This document shows, piece by piece, positions 8,023 to 15,367 of a stretch of 64,000 bases of DNA. The DNA is from CATOSD01 sp965203135. Its GTDB lineage: Bacteria > Chloroflexota > Dehalococcoidia > Lucifugimonadales > CATOSD01. Position 1 is the first letter of the stretch; each line of letters begins with the position of its first letter. Below the pieces are notes generated by a model, which was not told the DNA's origin, searched no databases, and saw only the letters and a list, made by a program, of their open reading frames with translations. Made by a program: the position numbers and the translations under genes. The DNA is taken from the NCBI GenBank assembly GCA_965203135.1, contig CBDBBO010000001.1, positions 1 to 64,000 on the forward strand, in the 5' to 3' direction.

Positions 8023-9249
8023 ATGCCGATACTGGCCCTGGACGGACTGCGAGTGCTGGACGCCTCCCAAGGAGTCGCCGGGCCATACTGCGCCAAGCTG
8101 CTCGCCGAGTACGGCGCGGAGGTCGTCAAGATCGAGCCTCCGCGCACCGGCGACGAGAGTCGCCATCGCGGACCGTTCGCCCCGGACGCGCTCCGCGCCG
8201 AGGGCAGCACCCTGTTCCTACACCTCAACACCAACAAGAAGGGCGTTACGCTCGACCTGGACAGCGACGAGGGCCGGGGCCTCTTTCTGCGACTCGCTGG
8301 CGAGAGCGAGGTGCTGGTCGAGAGCGGCCCGCCCGGTCAGATGGAGTCGCTGGGCCTTGGCTACGAGACGCTGCGTCGCGCGCGGCCCGACCTGGTCATG
8401 ACCTCCATCACGCCCTTCGGCCAGACGGGGCCGTACAGCCACCACGAGTACACCGAGTTGACCGTCTTCGCGTCGGGGGGCGGGATGCTCCGCGAGGGGC
8501 TGCCGGACCGCGAGCCGCTCATGTACGGCGGCGAGATCGCCCAGTACTTCGCCGGCTCGTCCGCGGCAGCCGCGACGATGGCCGCATGCGTCGGCGCCGG
8601 GCTTACGGGCAAGGGCCGCTGGATAGACATATCCATCCAAGAGTGTTTCGCGGGCCATCCGCACCAGATTGGGCGGCGCGCGCCCTTCGCCTACAGTGGC
8701 GAGACCGATAGCCGCACCACGCCCCACGAGCCGGTCGCGGGCGCTCGCGAGACGTTCGCCGTCGGCACCTTCCGCTGCAAGGACGGCTACTTCAGCTTCC
8801 TGCCGCTGGGACCCAGGATGTGGCCCTACTTCGCGAACATGATAGAGTCGCCCGAGTTGCTGGACGACCCGCGCATGGCGACGCCGCGCGAGCGCGAGCA
8901 GCACCACTACGAGCTGTTGGACAGTTTCCAGGCGTGGCTGGACGATCACACGCGCGAGGAGGTGTTCGAGGCCACGCAGCGAGTAGGCATCCCCGGCGGC
9001 CCCGTGCTCACGACCGGCGAGGTGATCGCCAACGAACACCTGGCCTCGCGGGACTACTTCCAGCGCATAGTCCATCCACAGGCGGGCGAGCTTACCTACA
9101 GCGGCTCGCCCTTCAAGCTGGACGGATTGCCAGGGAACGATCCGCGCCCCGCGCCGACGCTGGGCCAGCACAACGACGACATCCTGGGCGGGCTGCTCGG
9201 CCTGGACACCTCCGAGGTAGCGGGCCTGCGCAGCCGCGAGATCATCTAG
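8023..9249 (+). CDS. class III (CaiB/BaiF) CoA-transferase, short Gln-type subunit 2
   Basis: A 408-residue CaiB/BaiF protein. Family blocks are GLRVLDASQGVAGPYCAKLL, GAEVVKIEPP, NTNKKGVTLDL and PAPTLGQHNDDI. At the catalytic Asp position it has glutamine (about Q174, in EIAQYFAG), as does the protein at 4976-6175. Overall it resembles that protein more than the two longer homologues, by eye. The next gene, a long Asp-type homologue, starts 22 bp downstream. The arrangement repeats the first short/long pair. Confidence 0.85.
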   Translation: MPILALDGLRVLDASQGVAGPYCAKLLAEYGAEVVKIEPPRTGDESRHRGPFAPDALRAEGSTLFLHLNTNKKGVTLDLDSDEGRGLFLRLAGESEVLVESGPPGQMESLGLGYETLRRARPDLVMTSITPFGQTGPYSHHEYTELTVFASGGGMLREGLPDREPLMYGGEIAQYFAGSSAAAATMAACVGAGLTGKGRWIDISIQECFAGHPHQIGRRAPFAYSGETDSRTTPHEPVAGARETFAVGTFRCKDGYFSFLPLGPRMWPYFANMIESPELLDDPRMATPREREQHHYELLDSFQAWLDDHTREEVFEATQRVGIPGGPVLTTGEVIANEHLASRDYFQRIVHPQAGELTYSGSPFKLDGLPGNDPRPAPTLGQHNDDILGGLLGLDTSEVAGLRSREII

Positions 9250-9271
9250 CGCCAGGACGGAGGCAGGCATC

Positions 9272-10606
9272 ATGAACATCGACAGCAGCGCCCCTCTGCC
9301 GCTCGCGGGCGTACGCTCACTGGAACTCGCCGAAATCTGGGCCGGGCCGTTCTGCGGCGTGCTGCTGGGCGACCTGGGCGCGGAGGTCATCAAGGTCGAG
9401 TCCATCCAGCGCATAGCGCGCGGTCCCGTGCGGCCTCCCCAGGGTTCGGCGGGCTATCCGGACGGCGACCCCGGCGAGCGGCCCTGGAATCGCGCCGCCA
9501 ACTTCAACGGCCTCAACCGCAACAAGCTGGGCCTGACGCTCGACTTGGGCGACCCGAAGGGGGCCGACGCCTTCAAGGAGCTTGTGAGCATCAGCGACGT
9601 GGTGGTGTCCAACTACGCCTACGGCGTGATGACGGAGAAGTTCGGCCTCGATTACGAGACGCTGAGGCGCGTGAAGCCGGACATAGTGATGCTGCTGATG
9701 CCGGGCTTCGGAAACACCGGCCCCTACAAGCGCTACCGCAGCATGGGCATGACCATCGACGCGCTGTCGGGCCACTCCTCGCAGCGCGGCTACCCCGACC
9801 TGGACCTTTCCACCCTGTCGCCGGTCCATCACCCGGACGCCGTGGGCGGCGCGACGGCGGCATTCGCGGTGTGCACGGCGCTGCAAAGGCGCAACCGCAC
9901 CGGCGAGGGCCAGTTCATCGACATGGCGCAGGCGGAGTCGTTCATCCCCCACATGGGCGAGGCGGTGCTGGAGTACGGCATGACGGGCCGACCGAGGGCG
10001 CGGCGCGGCAACCGCCACCCCGATATGGCGCCGCACGGGGTCTATCCGTGCGAGGGCGAAGACAATTGGGTCGCCATCGCCGTCCGAACCGAGAGCGAGT
10101 GGCGCGCGGCGAGCGCGGCGATGGGCGCGCCCGCGCTGGCGGACGACGCGCGTTTCGCCACGCTCGGCGCCAGGCTCGCCAACCACGACGATCTGGACGC
10201 CATGATCGCCGGTTGGACGCGCGGGCTGGACCGCCACCGGGCCGTCGAGCTGCTGCAAGAGGCCGGCGTGCCCGCCGCGGCGGTGGTGGACTGCGGCGCG
10301 GACGCCTACGACGACCCGCACTTGCAGGCGCGGGACTACTTTCAGCAGGTGACGCATCCGGAAGTGGGAACGTTCCTGCTGAGCGGCCCCATGTGGAAGC
10401 TGTCGGAGCAGGACGAGCCGCGCCACGAGCCGGCGCCCGGGCTGGGCGAACACAACGCCTACGTGCTGCGAGACCTGCTCGGCGTATCGGGCAGCGCCTA
10501 CGCGGAACTGGAGCGCGACCTGGTCATAGGCGACACGCCGCTGGAAGGCTCCGACATGGGCGGCATCCGCCGCGTCCGCCGCGAGGCGGCGCTCCGGGGC
10601 GGGTAG
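9272..10606 (+). CDS. class III (CaiB/BaiF) CoA-transferase, long Asp-type subunit 2
   Basis: A 444-residue CaiB/BaiF protein with GVRSLELAEIWAGPFCGVLL, GAEVIKVES, NRNKLGLTLDLGDPKG and PGLGEHNAYVL. The catalytic aspartate is present (about D189, in HHPDAVGG). It shares RGNRHPDMAPHGVYPCEG with the long protein at 6179-7525 (RVGNRHPYMAPHGFYPC), showing that the two long proteins form one subgroup. It is the last gene of the cluster; repeat-rich intergenic DNA follows. Confidence 0.85.
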   Translation: MNIDSSAPLPLAGVRSLELAEIWAGPFCGVLLGDLGAEVIKVESIQRIARGPVRPPQGSAGYPDGDPGERPWNRAANFNGLNRNKLGLTLDLGDPKGADAFKELVSISDVVVSNYAYGVMTEKFGLDYETLRRVKPDIVMLLMPGFGNTGPYKRYRSMGMTIDALSGHSSQRGYPDLDLSTLSPVHHPDAVGGATAAFAVCTALQRRNRTGEGQFIDMAQAESFIPHMGEAVLEYGMTGRPRARRGNRHPDMAPHGVYPCEGEDNWVAIAVRTESEWRAASAAMGAPALADDARFATLGARLANHDDLDAMIAGWTRGLDRHRAVELLQEAGVPAAAVVDCGADAYDDPHLQARDYFQQVTHPEVGTFLLSGPMWKLSEQDEPRHEPAPGLGEHNAYVLRDLLGVSGSAYAELERDLVIGDTPLEGSDMGGIRRVRREAALRGG

Positions 10607-10686
10607 TGAGTCCAATGGTTCGAGCGCGAGAACGGCCTCGACTCGGATGGGATGCCGATTGAGTTGTTAAAGGCTCGCGGTTGAGG

Positions 10687-10764
10687 TCACCCCCATCCTA
10701 ACCTTCCCCCTGCGAGGGGGAAGGGACTTGTCGGTTAGCCTTTTCCCTGCGAGGGGGAAGAGAC
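10687..10764 (-). repeat. REP-like repeats R1 (one full, one partial copy)
   Basis: The unit at 10687-10727 is the inverted form of the repeat at 2994-3032. It contains a perfect hairpin, TTCCCCCT-GCG-AGGGGGAA. A degenerate second unit follows at 10734-10764 with the arm GAGGGGGAAGAGAC. Both lie downstream of the last CoA-transferase gene and could fold into strong hairpins in the transcript. Confidence 0.7.
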
Positions 10765-10977
10765 AAGCGGTAGTGGCTACGCGGAAGGGCCGGGACTGGC
10801 TCGCGCGGCGGCCACGAATGACAGGCCGCGCAGCACCTCTCGACCTGCTGCCGCGTGTATTGGGCCGGGGACGCCGTCGGCAAGGTGATGCGGAACCGGG
10901 ACCGGAACTCCGCGCCGGCCTAACGGCGTGCGCGGTACGGGTCCCGGACGGCTTTTCGCTGACGTCACCCCCCATCT

Positions 10978-11018
10978 TCACCCTCACCCTGGCCCTCTCC
11001 CATCGAGGGAGAGGGGAC
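10978..11018 (+). repeat. REP-like repeat R2
   Basis: A 41-bp unit of TCACCCTCACC followed by an imperfect hairpin with arms CCCTCTCCC and GGGAGAGGGG. A second copy is at 18811-18848, between nuoL and the VOC gene. It differs from R1 in arm sequence but has a similar layout of C-rich lead and short hairpin. Confidence 0.65.
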
Positions 11019-11474
11019 AAGCGGAGGGGACGGGATAGACGAGTGACGGGCTACCAAGCGGAGTAGCATCCGGGCGGAGGCAGGTGCCAAACTGCCGGGT
11101 GGGACAAACAAGCTGGAAAAAAGTGTCCCGTTTCGTTTCTTTTGTCTTATCTCCTCGGATTTTGTAGCTGAGCGGTCGGCATTTCAGGCTGCGGATGGAA
11201 CGGATTTCGGTTGGACGGGAATTTATCTGACGGATTGTTGTCACGGTTGTTACGTTGGTGGCCGGTGACCAGTGGTCGGTGGCCAGTCGTTTGTAACTAA
11301 GGGAGGGTAGCACGGATGTGCTGGCATGTCAATGGCCCTACCCGCCGAGTTCACGTTCTCCGTTTTCACGGGCACAATCTTCGCGGGAATGGACAATGTT
11401 AGGGGCAGAGACCCTTGTGGTGCCAGTGTCGGTTATCATGCCGAGGGTGGCCATCAGGGGTGGGTAGGAGAACT
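11019..11474. other. intergenic stretch, no gene seen
   Basis: About 450 bp, locally AT-richer than its surroundings. It contains short tandem-like words around 11262-11290 (GGTGACCAGTGGTCGGTGGCC) but no convincing frame, RNA gene or promoter. It separates the CoA-transferase cluster from the mobile-element-affected region. Confidence 0.5.
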
Positions 11475-11663
11475 CTACCTGCCTCTTGAAGTTCTTTCCA
11501 CTCTCTCCGGGTTGGTTTCCTTGTCGTCGCCCGGGCCCTTGTCCTCCTCCGCTCGCTCCTCCCAGTCGTCTGGCCGGTCGTCCCAACCGCGAGACTCCCA
11601 ATAGGCGTCGTTGTTCGGATTCAGTTGGTTGGCGTGATTGTCTAGATCGCTCTGTCGGCTCAT
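11475..11663 (-). CDS. small acidic protein with NQLNPNNxAYxxSRG motif (62 aa)
   Basis: The protein begins MSRQSDLDNHANQLNPNN and continues DAYWESRGWDDRPDDWEER, followed by an acidic, proline- and charge-rich tail that looks disordered. The block NQLNPNNxAYxxSRG recurs, to my recollection, in many short uncharacterised bacterial proteins, so this is probably a real conserved micro-protein. The start at 11663 has AGGAGG seven bases upstream; an upstream in-frame extension lacks one. Function unknown. Confidence 0.65.
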   Translation of the reverse strand: MSRQSDLDNHANQLNPNNDAYWESRGWDDRPDDWEERAEEDKGPGDDKETNPERVERTSRGR

Positions 11664-11758
11664 CGTTACCTCCTGTTCGTCCTGTGATCTGATATCGGTT
11701 ACGCCTGGTGGTTCAACCTGCAAGTTGATAAGTTGCACCTGCTGTTGCAGTGGGCCTG

Positions 11759-12775
11759 CTATTCCGCCTCGATGGAAGATATCTGAAGCGTTTGAGACTT
11801 GCCTTTGCCTGTACGCCTGACGCTTACGAGTTCCTGCTTTTCCATCCAGCGCAACACGCTCATGTATGGCCTGTTGCGGCTGAACCCCGCATCAGGGGGA
11901 TAGATGTCATAACCTTCACTATCGAAGGCCTGTTTACAGGTGTTGCCAAACTCACTTGGCGAGATGGTGCGTTCATCGAGTTCCTCAATCACCTCGAAAC
12001 ACTTCGCGATGACATATGGCGCGTCCCATTCTATGAAGTGGTCTTTGTCAACGAGGCTTCTCAAACGGCGGCTTACCTCGTCCGTTGCCCAAAGATGCAC
12101 GTCAACGCCTTGCTCGGCCAAGTCCCGCAGAAGGGCCGCGTAGTCTCCGTCGTCGGCTACCAGAATGAAGGTAGAATCTTCCGGATCCACCCTTTGAGTG
12201 CTCGCAGCCCTCGCGACTGGAGTAGTCGCGATTCCCATAGATATGCCTGTCGTAAACAGGCGTTCTGCGTCTGCGATGAGTTGGCGGTCAGCGTCACCCC
12301 ATATCTGCTTAACTTCGAACCCGTGTTCACGAAACGATTGCGTGGCGTTCCTTACTTCAGACGAAGCAGCGTAGGCGCGGGCAATCTTGTTTTCAGCGGC
12401 ATGGGGATACATCAGATCGATGTATTCGTCGAACCAGTCGAGTTCTTCGTCCAGTTCCTCGGAGTCAAATGAGATATTCTGAAAGTCCCACATGATGACG
12501 AGGCTTTCGCGTTCCAGGCGTGCGCTCAATGGCCTTGGCCTCCACTCAAAGAACTCCGGCGGTTCTCCGCTCCGCTCAACGGCTATGGAATAGATCGCGG
12601 CGAGCGCGTGGGCGTCAGGCGTAGTCTTGCCCGTCTCCCAGCGCGAAACTGTATTGACAGGCACGTCCAGAAGGTCCGCCAGTTCGGCCTGCGTCAATTC
12701 CAGCTCGGCCCTCAGTTGTGATAGCCTCTCGTGGGAGAAGGCGTAGTCAAATGCGCTCGGCAATATGGGAGCCAT
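11759..12775 (-). CDS. XRE-type HTH fused to NYN (PIN-like) ribonuclease domain
   Basis: A 338-residue protein with three parts. Residues about 17-66 form an XRE/Cro helix-turn-helix (ELTQAELADLLDVPVNTVSR). Residues about 90-245 form an NYN domain of the LabA/DUF88 type: MWDFQN supplies D97 and N100, DADRQLIAD supplies further acids, and ADDGDYAALL supplies D208-D211. The C-terminal about 70 residues look like a small winged-helix or LOTUS-like domain. NYN domains are metal-dependent RNases, so a DNA-binding RNA nuclease is inferred. An IS5-type element is inserted 2 bp before the ATG and has displaced the original ribosome-binding site (GGAGG, now at 13711-13730). Expression now may depend on AGGA within the IS end. 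Substrate unknown. Confidence 0.75.
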   Translation of the reverse strand: MAPILPSAFDYAFSHERLSQLRAELELTQAELADLLDVPVNTVSRWETGKTTPDAHALAAIYSIAVERSGEPPEFFEWRPRPLSARLERESLVIMWDFQNISFDSEELDEELDWFDEYIDLMYPHAAENKIARAYAASSEVRNATQSFREHGFEVKQIWGDADRQLIADAERLFTTGISMGIATTPVARAASTQRVDPEDSTFILVADDGDYAALLRDLAEQGVDVHLWATDEVSRRLRSLVDKDHFIEWDAPYVIAKCFEVIEELDERTISPSEFGNTCKQAFDSEGYDIYPPDAGFSRNRPYMSVLRWMEKQELVSVRRTGKGKSQTLQISSIEAE

Positions 12776-12817
12776 AAGAGCCTATCCTAAAAACCCGATT
12801 CAGGCTATACTGGTTTA

Positions 12818-13270
12818 ATGACGAAAGCGAAAGCTGCCAACCCGCCACGCCCCGAACGCGCCAGCCCGGCCACCAAGACCAATCCCACCACCGGCGGATT
12901 CCAGGTTTCCGACGAACTCTGGGAAGTGTTGGAGCCCCTGATTCCACAGCGGGTGAACACCCATCCCCGGGGCGGCGGCCGGCCCCGGGTTCCGGACCGC
13001 ACCTGCGCCAACGGCATCTTCTACGTGCTGCGCACCGGCTGCCAGTGGAAAGCCCTGGACGCCACGAGCATCTGCTCGGGCTCCACCGCCCATCTGCGCT
13101 TTCAGGAATGGGTTGCCGCCGGGGTGTTCCTCGAGCTGTGGCGAGAGGGGCTGGAACGCTATGACGAACTGAAGGGGTTGGACTGGAGTTGGCTGAGTAT
13201 GGACGGCGCGATGACCAAATCGCCCCTGGGTGGGGAAAAAAACCGGCGCAAACCCCACCGACCGAGGTAA
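12818..13270 (+). CDS. IS5-family transposase, N-terminal frame
   Basis: Encodes the DUF4096-like N-terminal region (SDELWEVLEPLIP, GGGRPRVPDRTCANGIFYVL) and the first catalytic aspartate in SWLSMDGAMTKSPLGGEK. The frame then runs off at an A7 homopolymer at 13236-13242. The usual family continuation, GGEKTGANPTDRGKRG, is found in the other frame. Fusing the frames needs a +1 shift, or equivalently six A instead of seven. Confidence 0.8.
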   Translation: MTKAKAANPPRPERASPATKTNPTTGGFQVSDELWEVLEPLIPQRVNTHPRGGGRPRVPDRTCANGIFYVLRTGCQWKALDATSICSGSTAHLRFQEWVAAGVFLELWREGLERYDELKGLDWSWLSMDGAMTKSPLGGEKNRRKPHRPR

Positions 13271-13706
13271 ACGGGGCGTCAAGCGCAGTCTGTTGACCGA
13301 AGCCCAGGGCATCCCGGTGGGGCTGGCAGTGGATGGGGCCAACCGCCACGATATGAAGCTGGTGCGGGCCACGGTGGAAAGCGTGGCGGCGCCACGACCG
13401 GCGCCCAGCCCCGATCAACCCCAGGGAATGTGCCTGGACAAGGGTTACGACTTCGACGAGGTTCGCCGCACGTTGGAAGAGTTCGGCTTCACCGCCCACA
13501 TCCGCGGTCGTGGGGAGGAGGCGAAGGCCATCGAGCGGGAGGCCGGGTTCAAGGCTCGGCGCTGGGTGGTGGAACGCACTCACGGTTGGCTGAACCGTTT
13601 CCGGCGCATTCTGGTGCGCTGGGACAAGTCTCCACACAACTACATCGCGTTTCTTCATTTCGCCTGCGCCCTGATTGCTCTCAGAGCCGCCGGATTATTA
13701 GGATAG
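13230..13706 (+). CDS. IS5-family transposase, C-terminal frame
   Basis: Carries the rest of the DDE catalytic core: LLTEAQGIPVGLAVDGANRHD, the second aspartate in CLDKGYDFDEVR, and the catalytic glutamate block RRWVVERTHGWLNRFRR. It overlaps the N-terminal frame at an A7 run. Either transcriptional slippage on the run gives some full-length enzyme, or a single-base insertion has inactivated this copy. The sequence alone does not decide. Confidence 0.8.
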   Translation: MGKKTGANPTDRGKRGVKRSLLTEAQGIPVGLAVDGANRHDMKLVRATVESVAAPRPAPSPDQPQGMCLDKGYDFDEVRRTLEEFGFTAHIRGRGEEAKAIEREAGFKARRWVVERTHGWLNRFRRILVRWDKSPHNYIAFLHFACALIALRAAGLLG

Positions 13707-13871
13707 GCTCTAAGTAGGCCTCCATGTAGGTTACAGGACAAGCATAGCATAGCAGCATTTATGGTGTCAACAGATATGTGTATCAAAATGGCTTCAGCAT
13801 CAATTGCTTGAACGAGTTCATGCAGGACAAGCCCGGTAGTTTGTGATGCGAACAGAAGGGGGTGACGCACG

Positions 13872-14555
13872 GTGGCTCGACGGAGACAATCCAGAGGCGC
13901 GTGCGCCTATTGCGGGCGCGAGCTAACCAGGGGCGGCATGAGCAGCCATCTGCGGGCGTGCCCCCGCCGAGTGGACGTAGTCGCTGAGACCGATAACGTC
14001 CGCGCCAATAGCACCGAACTGTACCATCTGCGAATACTAGACTACTACTACGGAGATTTCTGGCTGCACCTGGAGGTGAATGGCCTAGCCACTCTGGACG
14101 ACCTGGATCATTACCTACGCGCTATATGGCTGGAGTGCTGTGGCCACCTGAGCCTGTTCTCGGTGGCTGGCTGGGGGACCGACGAGTTTCCGTCGGAGTT
14201 GACGGTTGGGCAGGTGTTTTCTCCCGGCTTAGAGCTGACTCACATTTACGATTTCGGCACCTCCAACTACACGCTGATAAAGGCGCTCGACATCCGCGAC
14301 GGCAAGCCAACTACGTCTAATCCGGTCGTTCTGATGGCGCGGAACAATCCACCCGACCGCAGGTGCACAGATTGCGGGCTGCCCGCTTCCGAGTGGTGCA
14401 TGGAGTGCGTCTTCGAACATGATGCGCCGGGAACTCTCTGTGAGCTTCACGCGCAGTCACATCCTCATCACGACTACGGTGACACGCTCCCCATCGTGAA
14501 TTCGCCAAGGCTGGCCACGTGCGGATACGACGGCCCCGCGGAGCCGCCGTACTAG
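13872..14555 (+). CDS. pRiA4b ORF-3-like protein with N- and C-terminal zinc-finger motifs
   Basis: The central part (about residues 50-150) matches the plasmid pRiA4b ORF-3-like fold: YHLRILDYYYGDFWLHLEV, then LDDLDHYLRAIWLECCGHLS and FDFGTSNYTL-like YDFGTSNYTLIKAL. An N-terminal treble-like finger is visible as CAYCGREL with downstream H and C (SSHLRACP). A C-terminal cysteine/histidine cluster begins CTDCGLPASEWCMECV. Starts with GTG at 13872 after GGGGGTG. Such proteins often accompany mobile or plasmid DNA; their molecular role is unknown. It is divergent from the XRE-NYN gene. Confidence 0.65.
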   Translation: MARRRQSRGACAYCGRELTRGGMSSHLRACPRRVDVVAETDNVRANSTELYHLRILDYYYGDFWLHLEVNGLATLDDLDHYLRAIWLECCGHLSLFSVAGWGTDEFPSELTVGQVFSPGLELTHIYDFGTSNYTLIKALDIRDGKPTTSNPVVLMARNNPPDRRCTDCGLPASEWCMECVFEHDAPGTLCELHAQSHPHHDYGDTLPIVNSPRLATCGYDGPAEPPY

Positions 14556-14586
14556 CGCTGCAGGCCTCTACACAGTCAGGGAACGC

Positions 14587-15321
14587 CTACCGCCGGAAGG
14601 AGATGCGCTTGAACGTCTCCGCGTACTGCATGCCCTTGCCCACCGCGCGCTCCCGCCGCCAGTGGCGCAGCCGCTCGCTCATTCGCTCCACGGTGCCGTC
14701 GCGGATTTCGCCTATCTGGGACTCGTGGGCGACGATGGCCTCGATGGACGTGTCCATGTGGTCGGTGACGTCGATCCACAGGTCCGGGTCGGGGTGGCCG
14801 TTGATCCACACCTCGGCCACCTTGTGCGGCTCGAATCCAGCGTCCAGCAGCTCCGGGAAGGTCAGGTGGTCGCGAGCGGTGGGGAAGATAGCCGCAAGCG
14901 TAGCCTCTCCAGCGGCCATGTGGTCGGGATGCCCGACGCCCCAGTAGCCGTCCAGCGTCCGCATCGGGTACTGACATATCACCACGTCCGGCTTGTAACG
15001 GCGAATCTCGCGGGCGATGTCGCGGCGCAGCTCGAGGGTCGGCTGTAGCAGGCTGTCCTCGTAGCCCAGGAACACCACGTCCTTCAGGCCCAGCACCTTG
15101 CCGGCGTTTATCTGCTCCTGCTGACGCATTCGGACGAGCTCGTCGGGGCTGACCTCGCGATCGCTGGTGCCCTTACTGCCGTCCGTGCAGAGCACGTAGA
15201 CCATGTCCCAGCCCTCGGCACACAGCTTGGCCACGGTGCCCGAGCAGCCGAACTCGGCGTCGTCGGCGTGAGCCACCACCACCATGCCGCGGGTGTATTC
15301 GTTGTAGTCGTTCCGGTTCAT
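14587..15321 (-). CDS. PIG-L family deacetylase
   Basis: A 244-residue LmbE/PIG-L-type zinc deacetylase. The metal motif appears as VVVAHADDAEFGCSG (family AHPDDE), with the later metal histidine in GVGHPDHMAAGEA. Members remove N-acetyl groups from amino sugars, for example in mycothiol-like thiol synthesis or glycolipid metabolism. The start has GGAGG five bases upstream. It follows nuoN by 46 bp on the same strand, separated by a perfect palindrome, so read-through from the nuo operon is possible but not certain. Confidence 0.85.
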   Translation of the reverse strand: MNRNDYNEYTRGMVVVAHADDAEFGCSGTVAKLCAEGWDMVYVLCTDGSKGTSDREVSPDELVRMRQQEQINAGKVLGLKDVVFLGYEDSLLQPTLELRRDIAREIRRYKPDVVICQYPMRTLDGYWGVGHPDHMAAGEATLAAIFPTARDHLTFPELLDAGFEPHKVAEVWINGHPDPDLWIDVTDHMDTSIEAIVAHESQIGEIRDGTVERMSERLRHWRRERAVGKGMQYAETFKRISFRR

Positions 15322-15346
15322 CTGTCCTCCGTTGTCTAAGGTTGTC

Positions 15347-15367
15347 GGGCGGGTTTGAAACCCGCCC
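15347..15367. repeat. perfect palindrome between nuoN and the PIG-L gene
   Basis: GGGCGGGTTT-G-AAACCCGCCC forms a 10-bp perfect stem with a one-base centre. It lies immediately past the nuoN stop codon. It could terminate or attenuate the nuo transcript, although no T-run follows on the minus strand. It could also be a dispersed REP-type palindrome; no second copy was noticed in this window. Confidence 0.55.

Larger units (their letters stand above)
12778..13710 (+). mobile_element. IS5-family insertion sequence, 933 bp
   Basis: Terminal inverted repeats are clear: the left end begins GAGCCTATCCTAAAAACCCG and the right end, read inward, GAGCCTATCCTAATAATCCG. A TAA target duplication is present at 12775-12777 and 13711-13713, matching the TNA preference of IS5-family elements. 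It carries two overlapping transposase frames. The insertion separates the XRE-NYN gene from its former upstream sequence. This element is unrelated in its ends to the IS at 26991-27798. Confidence 0.9.
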
